Below, in pieces: positions 32,635-40,388 of a stretch of 40,388 nt of DNA (the stretch's first letter is position 1; each line of letters starts with the position of its first letter). Source of the DNA: Chloroflexota bacterium (GTDB lineage Bacteria; Chloroflexota; Dehalococcoidia; Lucifugimonadales; Lucifugimonadaceae). The stretch is from contig JADFHP010000009.1 of NCBI GenBank assembly GCA_022567135.1, forward strand, positions 1-40,388. Direction: 5' to 3'. Made by a program: the position numbers and the translations under genes. The notes beneath the pieces are model-generated. The model did no database searches, was not told where the DNA came from, and worked only from the letters and a program-made list of their open reading frames with translations.

Positions 32635-32900
32635 GGAATGATTGCCTTTTTCAGCGTCAATGGGGGCGTTCGGCGGGCGGGATCCCGGGCGGCCGATGGG
32701 TCGATTAGCCGGGCGCGGACAAGTTGCTCCAGCCGGGCCAGACGATCATATGATGCTGAATTCACACAGATGATTCTTGTAACGCCAGTGCACGACTGAA
32801 CGAAACTCGGCGGTATCGCTTCCAGCCGCCTGTATTCGGCCTTTTCCCATCGGGCGACAGAAGGAGGACAATAAGGCGGGCGGGAATCCCGGCCAATTCT

Positions 32901-33371
32901 ATGGACGATATCAGAAAATCTCAAACAAGCCTGCGGCAGTCAATTCGCAATCCATCGGGTCGCGTCATAATCGTTCTAGGAATCGGTGTTATCGCAATCC
33001 TGCTCGCCATCTTTCTGCCCGGCGAGATCAGCAATATCAAGGAGAACTTCGATAAACGGCCGAAAGTGATCGTGGTGACTCCTTCTCCGCCGCCCCACCG
33101 ATGGACGGAGGGCAGGGCGCTGGATTTTTTCCGAGAGTACGCCACTATCCGCCCGGCGCCGGCCGGCCGACTCTTGTCGATCGGAATTGAAACATGCTGG
33201 GACTTCGCAATGTCAGAATCGTCCGGCGCTCTAGTCCCCTTTCGCATGGGCTCAGGTATCAACTCGATCGTGGCTCCTCTCGCACCAAATACGCCGCTCT
33301 GGGGCCTTATTGCCGGCGACTCGATCTGGCGGTTCTGGGAGAACACGCGCTCAGTCGTAGGGCCGTGTTGA
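32901..33371 (+). CDS. Uncharacterised single-pass membrane protein
   Basis: I do not recognise the family. The 156-residue protein has a basic N-terminus, one membrane segment at about residues 21-40 (VIIVLGIGVIAILLAIFLPG), a Pro-rich linker (TPSPPPHRW) and a ~90-residue domain with WDFAMS, FRMGSG and WRFWENTRS. The domain is probably extracytoplasmic. A GGAGG 28-32 bases upstream is too far from the ATG to be its ribosome-binding site. The stop overlaps the start of the DUF427 gene by 7 bases, which implies co-translation and perhaps a shared task. Confidence 0.6.
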   Translation: MDDIRKSQTSLRQSIRNPSGRVIIVLGIGVIAILLAIFLPGEISNIKENFDKRPKVIVVTPSPPPHRWTEGRALDFFREYATIRPAPAGRLLSIGIETCWDFAMSESSGALVPFRMGSGINSIVAPLAPNTPLWGLIAGDSIWRFWENTRSVVGPC

Positions 33372-33874
33372 AGCGAATTCAGGCCGGTCCCGGCCAGGAG
33401 TCTGTCTGGGATTACCCGCGGCCGCCAGTAGTTAAAGCGGCGAAGCGTGAGATCAGAGTGGCTTATGGCGAATTGGAAATCGCGCGCTCTGTACGGGCAG
33501 TCAGAGTTCTGGAAACGTACGGCGCTCCCGTCTATTACGTGCCCCCGGCTGACGTTGCCACGTCTGCTCTGCGGCCTTCCAGGCGGACATCGGCGTGCGA
33601 GTGGAAGGGAACGGCCACGTACTTCGACCTGATCTGTGGGGGCGCGGCAATCAGCGAAGTAATCAAGACGGCCGCATGGTCATATCCGGAACCCGAGGCC
33701 GAGTACGATGAAATCGCCGGCTACTACGGCTTTTTCCCCGGGCTGGTCGACTGTTACGTCGATGGTGAAAGGGCCTCCGCCCAGCCCGGCGGCAACCGCT
33801 ACAACTACGGGGGCTGGGTGACTCATGAGATCGTCGGCCCGATGAAGGGCGAGCCGGGTACCGAGTACTGGTAG
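33365..33874 (+). CDS. DUF427 domain protein
   Basis: The ~169-residue product begins shortly before ESVWDYPRPP, the family-typical start of DUF427. It continues with KREIRVAYGELEIARS, the GAPVYYVPPADV segment, a CEWKGTATYFDL segment, AAWSYPEP and a terminal GYYGFFPGLVDCYVDGE. The function of DUF427 is unknown. I chose GTG at 33365; TTG at 33368 is equally possible. Both overlap the end of the preceding membrane-protein gene. The frame stays open further upstream but without homology. The last ~35 residues (NYGGWVTHEIVGPMKG) extend past the usual domain and look family-typical for larger members. Confidence 0.85.
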   Translation: MLKRIQAGPGQESVWDYPRPPVVKAAKREIRVAYGELEIARSVRAVRVLETYGAPVYYVPPADVATSALRPSRRTSACEWKGTATYFDLICGGAAISEVIKTAAWSYPEPEAEYDEIAGYYGFFPGLVDCYVDGERASAQPGGNRYNYGGWVTHEIVGPMKGEPGTEYW

Positions 33875-34005
33875 CTCCGGCTGCGGAACGATCTTTCTTG
33901 CATTTTCCCTCTGGCACCCTCCCTCTCGGTTTCGGGGTTTCGGGCCGGCGCCAAGTGGTGCTACTGGAAGATTGCGCTGCGGCCGTGGTACGCGCCGGAA
34001 TCGGA

Positions 34006-35397
34006 CTAGTCTGCCGTGAGAGAGAACACGGAGGGAGGGTTGTCGATAGTAAACCCTCCCAGCAACCCCCTGAGGCTTATGAGTACAGCCTGCCCCAGGA
34101 GTTCCTGCCGAACACCCAGTATCGTGTCATTCGGCGTGTGCAGCCGGGAGCCGTCGCTGCCAACGATAAATACGACGGGGATCCCCACGGCCCGGAATGA
34201 TGCGTGATCGCTGCTGGCGCCCAGCGGTGTCACCCCCTGACGCATGCGGATGCCTTCGGATTCGGCGATCTCCATGACTGCGTTGACGAGTGGCCGGTCG
34301 CCGATCACCTCCAACTGTCCGGCGCCGAGGGCGTCCAGGTTGAGCATCAGCGTCGTCCGTGCGATCTCGGCGGGCGACAGCGTAGAGACATAGTGGCGGC
34401 TTCCAAGCAGCCCCAGCTCTTCCGAGCCGAACAGGACTACCCGCAACTCATAGGGCAGGTCGATATCGGCCAGCCGTGATGCAATCTCAACGGCGACTGC
34501 GACGCCCGCGGCGTTGTCGTTCGCGCCGGGCGCCTGCGGCACCGTATCGTAGTGGCCCCCGAGGATGATTATCTCCGTGTCGCCACCCGCGTCGCCAGAA
34601 GCGGCCGGCTTGATCGCGACGACGTTCTGGCTCGAGGCCATGTCCGCAACGAGGCTCACGGTGGCCGTCACCGGTCCTGCCCGCAGGGCGCGCACCAGTT
34701 CTTGCCCATCGGCGCGTGATATCCCGGTAGTCGGCGTCTCGAGCCGTTCCCCGAAGGTTCCGCTGAAGAGGCCCTGGTCGTTGTTGAAGATAACCGCGCC
34801 GATCGCACCTGCCGCGGCTACGTTGCGAACTTTCTGGAAGAAGGGAATGATGCCGCGCTCGATAAGCGCGATGGCGCCTTCCAGGCCTTCGGACGGCAAC
34901 TCCTCTTCGCGGCCAAGATCCACGTAGACGAGCGGCCCCGTGACAACTCCCTCTGCGCTTCCCTGAATGACCCGGGCCGTGATCGACCGGATCGGCGCGC
35001 CCTCGACGATCACGAACTGCCCTTCCGGTGGAATTAGTGGGACGGAGAACCCTTGAAGGGATGTGCCATAGCCAAATCCCAGCAACTGATTCCGCAGATA
35101 ATCCGCGGCGGCCAGCTCGCCCGGAGTTGTCGAGGTCCTGGGCGGCAACTCGTTGACCAACGCCCGAACGTGCTCGAACGCGCTTGCCGTCAGGGTGTCC
35201 ACGTCCGCCAGTTCACCCGGTTCACGGGGCTCAGCCGCCGGGCTGCTCTCCAGAGTGCCATCGGGCGGCGGCGTGGCGGTGGGAGAGGGCGCAATCGCCG
35301 GGGGGGCCGTGGCGACTACAGCCGGCGCGGCCGGCGCCTCATCGCTGCTGCATGCGACGAATACCAACACCATCAGCACGGGGAGCAGGTATCGCAT
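34006..35397 (-). CDS. M28-family metallopeptidase lipoprotein with PA domain
   Basis: With the ATG at 35397 the product has 463 residues. It opens with a short signal peptide ending in VAC (Cys16) and a Pro/Ala/Thr-rich linker. A protease-associated domain at ~165-260 contains GPLVYVDLG and AIALIERG. The M28 zinc-peptidase domain follows with the usual ligands: GGHYD (His), GANDNAAG (bridging Asp), GSEELGLLGS (catalytic Glu and ligand Glu), NLDALG (Asp) and SDHASF (His). It is probably a cell-surface aminopeptidase acting on peptides. The 75-residue upstream extension to 35622 is low-quality and rejected. Confidence 0.92.
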   Translation of the reverse strand: MRYLLPVLMVLVFVACSSDEAPAAPAVVATAPPAIAPSPTATPPPDGTLESSPAAEPREPGELADVDTLTASAFEHVRALVNELPPRTSTTPGELAAADYLRNQLLGFGYGTSLQGFSVPLIPPEGQFVIVEGAPIRSITARVIQGSAEGVVTGPLVYVDLGREEELPSEGLEGAIALIERGIIPFFQKVRNVAAAGAIGAVIFNNDQGLFSGTFGERLETPTTGISRADGQELVRALRAGPVTATVSLVADMASSQNVVAIKPAASGDAGGDTEIIILGGHYDTVPQAPGANDNAAGVAVAVEIASRLADIDLPYELRVVLFGSEELGLLGSRHYVSTLSPAEIARTTLMLNLDALGAGQLEVIGDRPLVNAVMEIAESEGIRMRQGVTPLGASSDHASFRAVGIPVVFIVGSDGSRLHTPNDTILGVRQELLGQAVLISLRGLLGGFTIDNPPSVFSLTAD

Positions 35398-35913
35398 GGC
35401 TGGAATTCGAAGCAAGCGCCTCTCCCGTATCAGGTCAGCATCGCCGTCATTGGCCGCTGCCCGATGCGATGCAGGCAATATGCCTTGCAATTCATCCGGG
35501 TGAGAAGTCGGACACTGGCGGACAACACTAACACCTGTACGAACCAACACGGCCCGCAGCTTTCGGGTACGGAAACCCGAAGAGTGTGAGAAGCGATTTT
35601 CGCGACATGTGCCGCGAAACATATTGCGCCCAACTGGTTCATTCGCGCAGGCAGGGCCGCGGATTCCACTCTACGGCCGTCTCAGTGTCGGTGTGCTTAC
35701 TAGTCGGTCTCGCGCAGGCTCCTGGACCCTTCGGCTCACGAGCACGAGCCCTGATTGAGTCCTTTTGCCGGTCGATATGCCGGAGACTGGCTGAAGCGTT
35801 GTATCCGGGAAAGAGGACGGGATGCGGTCAATCAACTGATCACCGCTCCTAACGCGAGGTCGCAGCGTGCGGGAAATGCGAAAAAGACCCCCGGAAATGG
35901 GTAGGGCAACGAG
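35398..35913. other. 516-bp divergent intergenic region
   Basis: This gap separates the divergent peptidase and coiled-coil genes and must hold both promoters, but I find no convincing -35/-10 pair. The only clear structure is a 7-bp inverted repeat TTCGGGT/ACCCGAA (35562-35568 and 35575-35581). Short frames here show no protein-like pattern. Confidence 0.4.
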
Positions 35914-38535
35914 ATGGGCAAGAGTAATTTGATTTTGAACCTCAGGCGCCTATGGCCGCTGGCACTGGGCGCATTCGTGCTCGCCGGCACGGCCTGTGAG
36001 GCGCTGGCTACGCAAAGCGCTCGGGACGCCGTTGAGACGGGCAGGCAGGTACGTGACCTCGAAGACACCGAGGTTCGGCCGCTGGAGGACGAACTCCGCG
36101 CACTGATCGAAAACGAGATCGAGCCGCTCAAGGATGAGTTGGAGGATCTCTATTTCCAGGAGCGCGATATTGAGGAAACCGTTCTCAGGCCGCTCTGGGA
36201 GTCACACGAAGATCCGTGGGCGCCGGGCGGCGAGCTTTTCGTCGTACAGCAGGACTTCGAGGCCAGATTCCAGGACATCGAGCGCCAGTATCGCGAGATA
36301 GAGCTGGAGGAGCGCGAACTCCAAAATCACTTCAATGGCGGCGCGTTCGACCCATACCGGTCACCCGAAGCGCAGACCCTGGAAGACGAGCGATACGAGC
36401 TACAGCGCGAGCTCGACCAGCTTTATCGGCGCGGCTGGGATCCGGTCGAGGAGATCTACGACCGGATCAACCTCCTGAGCCAGGCGTTCAACTGGTCGGA
36501 TCCGCACACGAATGAGCGAGTCCACGAGATCAACGACAAGATCAACGCCCTCTACAACGAGGCGAGCCAGGTTCAGCAAGACGTTGACGGTGATGCGTCA
36601 AACCTCTGGTTCGAGCTTGATCAGATCAACAACGAATTGAATAACCTCTACAACTGGGGCCGAGGGCCTATCGACGATCTATATCGCCAGATTGAGGAAG
36701 AGAAGTTCAACCTCAGCGAGTTCGGCGCGGATGCGTTCGGGGTCGAGGCGGAAATCTCATCGCTTGAGGCCAACATCGCGTTCCTGGAGTCGGCGCGTGA
36801 CAGCGTCCTGTCGGGACTGTACGACAGCCGGAACGTCGCAGAAGGCGAGTTGAACGCCATCCTGTCTGCCTACGACTCCGATATTGCCGCCCTGGAGGCG
36901 GAGGTATCGCAGCTATCGGCCTCAACCGGCACGACGTCGTCGGCCGACCCGGCCCATACAGCCACGCTGGATGCGCTCAATGCGGAATTGCAGAGCGAGC
37001 TTGACGCCATTGCCGCACTCAAAGCTGCCGCGGAGTCTGATATTGACGCACTAATCGCAGATGAGGACGCCCTCGTCGGTCCGCTTCAGGACAAGGTTAC
37101 CGTCCTTAAGCTTGAACTTACCGATGTGGATGATGGAACCGCCTCCACGACCGACGCAGTTCTGGCCCTCGAGGGCGAGATCGCCGGGTTCGAGGCCGAG
37201 ATCGGAGCCATTTACAGCACCACCGACTCAGCGATTGCGGTGATTGAAGCCGATCGCGACGCGGCGGTCGCCCCACACCAGGCTCGAGTTGACGAGATCA
37301 ACGCAGAGATCGCTGACGTGTCGGCATCGCTGGAGACGACCAGCGCGGTCACTCTGAACGACGACAATGCGGCAACGATCGACTCGCTTGAGAGTGAGAT
37401 TTCCGATCTGAAGCTCCTGCGGGACAGTGAGGCTGAGCCGTACTACCAGCAGTTGGCCGGCATCGATCGCAGCATCAATGAAGAGTCGCTGTTCTGGCAG
37501 TCCCAGATCGACATCGTCAGATTCGAGATCGAAGAGCTGGAGAGCCAGTCCAGTGGTGTGTCGGGCAGTACTGACGACACCTACCTCCAGTCCCTCATCA
37601 GCCAGGTAGGCGACCTGGAAGATGACTATCAGGCGCGGATCAGCAAGCTTGAAGGTCATCGCTCTACTCTGGATGGGCAGGTCAACAACCTGTACTCGGG
37701 AGATCCTGCTCAGCACATCTACGAGCAGATTGACGAACTCAACGGCATTCTGTACCAGCTCGCCGAGGAGTCCGGATCAACCGCACAGGGCAACCAGCGT
37801 CAAATCGAGGAGCTGCAGCGCAAGGCCTACGAGATGGAAGGGGCCTTGCAGGACCGGACTCGAGCACTCGAAGATGTACTCTGGTCACTGGACGACCAGC
37901 TTCAGGACTTCTACCGAAGCGCCGAATTGAGCATGCGAGACGTTCAGGGCGAGATGGACGCCGCGTTCAGCGAACTGCAGTTGCGCCGATTCGCGCTGGA
38001 TGACGAGCGTTTCGTTATCGAGCGTGAGATGAAGACGATCTTCAACTCGTTCGATGGTCGTCGCAATAAGATCGAGGAAGAAGCCAACCGGCTCGAAGCC
38101 GAGCTTCTCCAGCCGATCAGGATTCGAATTCGCGAGATTGAGATCAGGCTCAAGGACCTCCGAAAGGAGGCGCGTGTTCTCGAGCGGCAGATTCGGAATG
38201 CTGAGGACTTTGTGGACGACCGGAGACGCGACCTGGAAATCGGCGTGTTCGACTTGCTGGAAAGCGCGATCGGAGCCATTGAAGACATAAATGGCGACGG
38301 CGTTGTCACCGAAGACGACCTGAAGCTGCTGGAAAGCGCGATCGGATTCACTGAAGACATAAATGGCGACGGCGTTGTCACCGAAGACGACCTGAAGCTG
38401 CTGCAAGAGATCCAGGGTATCGAAGGCATCGACGGTATCGTGCCTGCCGATGAGCCGGGGGTCGAGGATGGCTCTAAGGTTGATCCTGTGATCGACGCCG
38501 ATAGCGTGCCGATCGAGCCGGTCGCAGTGGAGTAG
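35914..38535 (+). CDS. Exported acidic coiled-coil protein with C-terminal calcium-loop repeats
   Basis: The 873-residue protein has a signal peptide (hydrophobic core ~11-26) ending at either GTAC (Cys28, an imperfect lipobox) or a signal-peptidase-I-like ALA-TQ site. Almost everything after it is predicted heptad-rich, Glu/Asp-rich coiled coil, broken by Ser/Thr-rich hinges near residues ~340, ~410 and ~550. At residues ~781-828 two near-identical 24-residue units each contain DINGDGVVTEDDL, a dockerin/EF-hand-type calcium loop. A short acidic tail follows. I do not recognise a full-length family. An envelope spacer or structural role with calcium-dependent attachment is inference. A shared terminator follows at 38563. 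Confidence 0.85.
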   Translation: MGKSNLILNLRRLWPLALGAFVLAGTACEALATQSARDAVETGRQVRDLEDTEVRPLEDELRALIENEIEPLKDELEDLYFQERDIEETVLRPLWESHEDPWAPGGELFVVQQDFEARFQDIERQYREIELEERELQNHFNGGAFDPYRSPEAQTLEDERYELQRELDQLYRRGWDPVEEIYDRINLLSQAFNWSDPHTNERVHEINDKINALYNEASQVQQDVDGDASNLWFELDQINNELNNLYNWGRGPIDDLYRQIEEEKFNLSEFGADAFGVEAEISSLEANIAFLESARDSVLSGLYDSRNVAEGELNAILSAYDSDIAALEAEVSQLSASTGTTSSADPAHTATLDALNAELQSELDAIAALKAAAESDIDALIADEDALVGPLQDKVTVLKLELTDVDDGTASTTDAVLALEGEIAGFEAEIGAIYSTTDSAIAVIEADRDAAVAPHQARVDEINAEIADVSASLETTSAVTLNDDNAATIDSLESEISDLKLLRDSEAEPYYQQLAGIDRSINEESLFWQSQIDIVRFEIEELESQSSGVSGSTDDTYLQSLISQVGDLEDDYQARISKLEGHRSTLDGQVNNLYSGDPAQHIYEQIDELNGILYQLAEESGSTAQGNQRQIEELQRKAYEMEGALQDRTRALEDVLWSLDDQLQDFYRSAELSMRDVQGEMDAAFSELQLRRFALDDERFVIEREMKTIFNSFDGRRNKIEEEANRLEAELLQPIRIRIREIEIRLKDLRKEARVLERQIRNAEDFVDDRRRDLEIGVFDLLESAIGAIEDINGDGVVTEDDLKLLESAIGFTEDINGDGVVTEDDLKLLQEIQGIEGIDGIVPADEPGVEDGSKVDPVIDADSVPIEPVAVE
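38254..38397 (+). repeat. Two 72-bp direct repeats encoding calcium-loop units
   Basis: 38254-38325 and 38326-38397 are direct repeats that differ at only a handful of bases, mainly gagccatt versus gattcact. Each encodes LLESAIG..EDINGDGVVTEDDLK. Near-identity at the DNA level indicates a recent duplication or gene-conversion event. Confidence 0.95.
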
Positions 38536-38562
38536 GTTCACTACGCCATACGGATAAAGTAG

Positions 38563-38590
38563 AAACGGACGCCCGGATGGGCGTCCGTTT
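38563..38590. terminator. Bidirectional intrinsic terminator between convergent genes
   Basis: AAACGGACGCCC and GGGCGTCCGTTT form a perfect 12-bp stem with a GGAT loop. It lies 27 bp after the coiled-coil gene and 53 bp after the stop of the convergent amidohydrolase. Both strands end in a short T-run. Confidence 0.85.
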
Positions 38591-38643
38591 CGCGCCGGTC
38601 AGGATGGGCAAGGAGGGCGGCGTATCCGGCCCGCGGCTACGAC

Positions 38644-40056
38644 CTACACGGGATCAACGGGCGGGCCGCTTTCCAGGAACCTGCCAAAACCGGGCGCGCC
38701 CACGATCCGACCGTTTTCCATCAGGACCTCGCCGCGCAGCAGGGACATCGTGATGGCGCCGTCCATCTCCCAACCCTCGTAAGGCGTATACCCGGCCTTG
38801 CCCAGGAGGCGGTCTTCGGTAATTCGGACCTTCTGATCGGGATCGATGATCGTGAAGTCGGCATCAGAGCCGACCTGAATTACTCCCTTCCGCGGGTAGA
38901 GGCCAAATATCCGGGCCGGATTCTCGGACAGGACTCGCGCCACGTACGGAAGCGGAAAGCCGCGTTCCCCTACGCCCTTTGAGTAGACCAGCTGGGCCAG
39001 TGTCTCTATCGATGGGGCTCCGTACGGCACAGGGGTTCCGTCGGCCTGATCGAAGATGTTGTCCCAGCCCAGCTCCTTGGTCTCTTTCGGATGTGGTGAA
39101 TGATCACTGCCAATGCACGAGATCGCGCCGTTCTTGAGGCCATCCCACAGCGCCTCTCGGTCCGGTCCGCTGCCTGGTCTGAGAGGCGGTCCTATCTTCA
39201 GCAGAGGCCCCCACTTCTCGTGGTCTTCGGCGGCCAGAAGCAGATACTGCGGGCAGGTTTCGGTCCAGACGCGCTCACCGTCTTCGCGTGCCCGGACAAT
39301 GGCCTGTAGTCCAACCTGGGTGCTCAGGTGAACGATATACGTCGGGCATCCGGAGGTCTTTGCGAGGGTTATGGCGCGCTGAACGGCGTCGCCCTCCACC
39401 CACGGCGGAGCGGCGTCAGGGAAGTCTGTGGGCTTGACCCGGCCCTCGGCCTGAAACTGCCGCTCGAGGTAGTAGATCACCTCACCGTTCTCGGCGTGAA
39501 GCTGGATGAGGCCGCCGTTCGCTCCCGCCACGTCCATCGCCCGGAGAATGAACTCGTCGCTGACCATGACAGGCGGACGGCGTGTCTTGTAGGCCATGAA
39601 CATCTTGAACGACCGCACGCCCTTTTCGATGGCGGCGGGTATTCCCTCGAGAATCCGTGGATCGGCGCCGAGCTGGAAGTGGAACGACACATCGAGGACG
39701 GACGAACCTTCGAGTTGCCCGCGGTGGCGATCAATCGCATCCGGCAGGGTCTCACCATTCTCCGTGTCGGTAATCGCGAAGGGAATGATGGTGGTGAGTC
39801 CTGCCGCTGCGGCCATCCGGCTTGCAAGCCCGTAGTCCTCCCACCCCCGGAAGTGACAGTGGCAATCGATGAGGCCCGGAAACACGATCTTGCCCGGGAG
39901 GTCAATAAATTTTGCCGCAGACGTGAGCGAGCCGGGTGCTTCAATGGCGGCGATCACCCCGCCCGATATACCTATGTCTCCGTCTGCCACGTCGGTGGCC
40001 GTGACAATCCGGCCACCCCGAATCACAGCATCGAAAATACCGTTCTGACTGTCCAT
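38644..40056 (-). CDS. Hydantoinase/dihydropyrimidinase-type amidohydrolase
   Basis: The 470-residue protein has the cyclic-amidase metal site: DCHCHFR near residue 64 (two His), the carboxylated Lys in SFKMFMAYK, QLHAENG and TYIVHLST (two His), and CIGSDHSP (Asp). The final domain holds GSDADFTIIDPD. This is the D-hydantoinase/dihydropyrimidinase/allantoinase group, which opens cyclic amide rings. Dihydroorotase is less likely given the AENG and SPHPKETK segments. The substrate cannot be fixed from sequence. It fits with the hyuA/hyuB and deacylase genes at 13373-18834, although it is ~20 kb away. Its 3' end shares a terminator with the coiled-coil gene. Confidence 0.9.
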   Translation of the reverse strand: MDSQNGIFDAVIRGGRIVTATDVADGDIGISGGVIAAIEAPGSLTSAAKFIDLPGKIVFPGLIDCHCHFRGWEDYGLASRMAAAAGLTTIIPFAITDTENGETLPDAIDRHRGQLEGSSVLDVSFHFQLGADPRILEGIPAAIEKGVRSFKMFMAYKTRRPPVMVSDEFILRAMDVAGANGGLIQLHAENGEVIYYLERQFQAEGRVKPTDFPDAAPPWVEGDAVQRAITLAKTSGCPTYIVHLSTQVGLQAIVRAREDGERVWTETCPQYLLLAAEDHEKWGPLLKIGPPLRPGSGPDREALWDGLKNGAISCIGSDHSPHPKETKELGWDNIFDQADGTPVPYGAPSIETLAQLVYSKGVGERGFPLPYVARVLSENPARIFGLYPRKGVIQVGSDADFTIIDPDQKVRITEDRLLGKAGYTPYEGWEMDGAITMSLLRGEVLMENGRIVGAPGFGRFLESGPPVDPV

Positions 40057-40234
40057 TTTCGCCCTTCCGGCCCTTCCAAATTCGACTCTTCAACGATGGC
40101 GGGATCATAAGGCACGGCTATTCGTTGGCAGTATTTACCCGCTCTTCAATGGGTATAGACCCGTATGCGGAGTTGTGGGTCTCTCTACGGACTCCCCAGA
40201 ATCATCCCTGTAATTTGGAATGTGGACTGGTCGC

Positions 40235-40258
40235 GGAGACCGCCCATCGGTAGTCTCC
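40235..40258. promoter_or_regulatory. Inverted repeat upstream of the archaellin-like gene
   Basis: GGAGAC (40235-40240) and GTCTCC (40253-40258) form a 6-bp inverted repeat 53 bp upstream of the ATG at 40311. It could be an operator or part of a leader structure. No clear promoter is seen in the 254-bp gap. Confidence 0.3.
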
Positions 40259-40310
40259 ATGCAACAAACGCGCGGCGCACGCGTGGACGCCAGATGCGGG
40301 GAAAAGCTAC

Positions 40311-40388
40311 ATGGCGAGCGAGAAGCCACTGATTTCAGACCAGCGGGGCATCACCGGACTAGAGACGGCGATACTCCTCATCGCGTTC
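40311..40388 (+). CDS. Archaellin-like/type IV pilin-like protein, 5' end only
   Basis: Only 26 codons are inside the window. They encode a short charged leader ending in QRG, then ITGLETAILLIAF. This is a class III (prepilin-type) signal: a charged leader, a Gly before the cut, and a hydrophobic helix that starts right after it. The RG-ITGLETAI..LIAF form matches archaellins better than bacterial type IV pilins, which usually have G-F-T-L-I-E. Archaellum genes are known in some Chloroflexota. The rest of the gene, and any archaellum operon, would lie to the right of the window. Confidence 0.7.
   Translation, partial: MASEKPLISDQRGITGLETAILLIAF

Noticed and set aside
32441-32708. Plus-strand frames with repeated PEAVV or RRLSL units
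   Set aside because: They are read-through of the 15-bp repeat opposite egtB; the egtB frame leads straight into conserved EgtB sequence.

Overview
The window is a 40.4 kb, GC-rich, gene-dense stretch of bacterial chromosome. It shows no insertion sequences, phage genes, CRISPR arrays, rRNA or convincing tRNA. The gene set points to Chloroflexota, probably a SAR202/Dehalococcoidia-like lineage, although this is inferred from content and not from a marker-gene tree. The main pointers are the start of an archaellin-like gene at the right edge, two-gene ergothioneine synthesis (egtB, egtD), hydantoinase A/B and several amidohydrolases, a tandem CaiB-type CoA transferase, DUF3179 and DUF5679 proteins, and a zinc-ribbon/cyclase/ATPase/TPR protein. 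Four secreted proteins have Cys-type lipoprotein or similar signal peptides.

Layout, left to right. 1-3040 (minus): hemW (cut by the window edge), an unrecognised gene, ychF and a DUF1232 membrane protein. 3161-4801: holA and a convergent PHP-domain phosphoesterase. 5043-8391 (plus): a TPR lipoprotein and a tandem CoA transferase whose first domain lacks the catalytic Asp. 8388-13113 (minus): a DUF3179 lipoprotein, a phosphotriesterase-family hydrolase, a single-domain response regulator, a beta-propeller protein and a second response regulator; between them on the plus strand lies what looks like the C-terminal remnant of an aspartate dehydrogenase gene. 13373-18834 (minus): operon hyuA - N-acyl-D-amino-acid deacylase - hyuB. 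19046-21625 (minus): a DUF5679 mini-protein and the E1 beta and alpha subunits of a 2-oxoacid dehydrogenase, separated by a hairpin-rich intergenic stretch. 21835-23018 (plus): a CPPED1-like metallophosphoesterase and a UBP-type zinc-finger protein.

23079-30173 (plus) is the most interesting block. A good sigma-70 promoter precedes a zinc-ribbon/class III cyclase/AAA/TPR protein. This is followed by a response-regulator/thioredoxin-fold/thioredoxin-reductase-like flavoprotein with no redox cysteines in its active-site positions, and then by a histidine kinase with an N-terminal cAMP-type cyclic-nucleotide-binding domain whose start overlaps the flavoprotein stop by one base. Together they could form one circuit: cyclic nucleotide synthesis, sensing by the kinase, and phosphorylation of the flavoprotein receiver domain.

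30181-32634 (minus): egtB-egtD, with an exact six-copy 15-nt repeat at the start of egtB. 32901-33874 (plus): a small membrane protein overlapping a DUF427 gene. 34006-35397 (minus): an M28 peptidase lipoprotein. 35914-38535 (plus): an 873-residue acidic coiled-coil envelope protein ending in two near-identical calcium-loop repeats. 38644-40056 (minus): a hydantoinase/dihydropyrimidinase-type amidohydrolase that shares a bidirectional terminator with its neighbour. 40311-end (plus): the first 26 codons of an archaellin-like protein. The metabolic genes fit a heterotroph that uses amides, hydantoins, D-amino-acid derivatives and acyl-CoA compounds.
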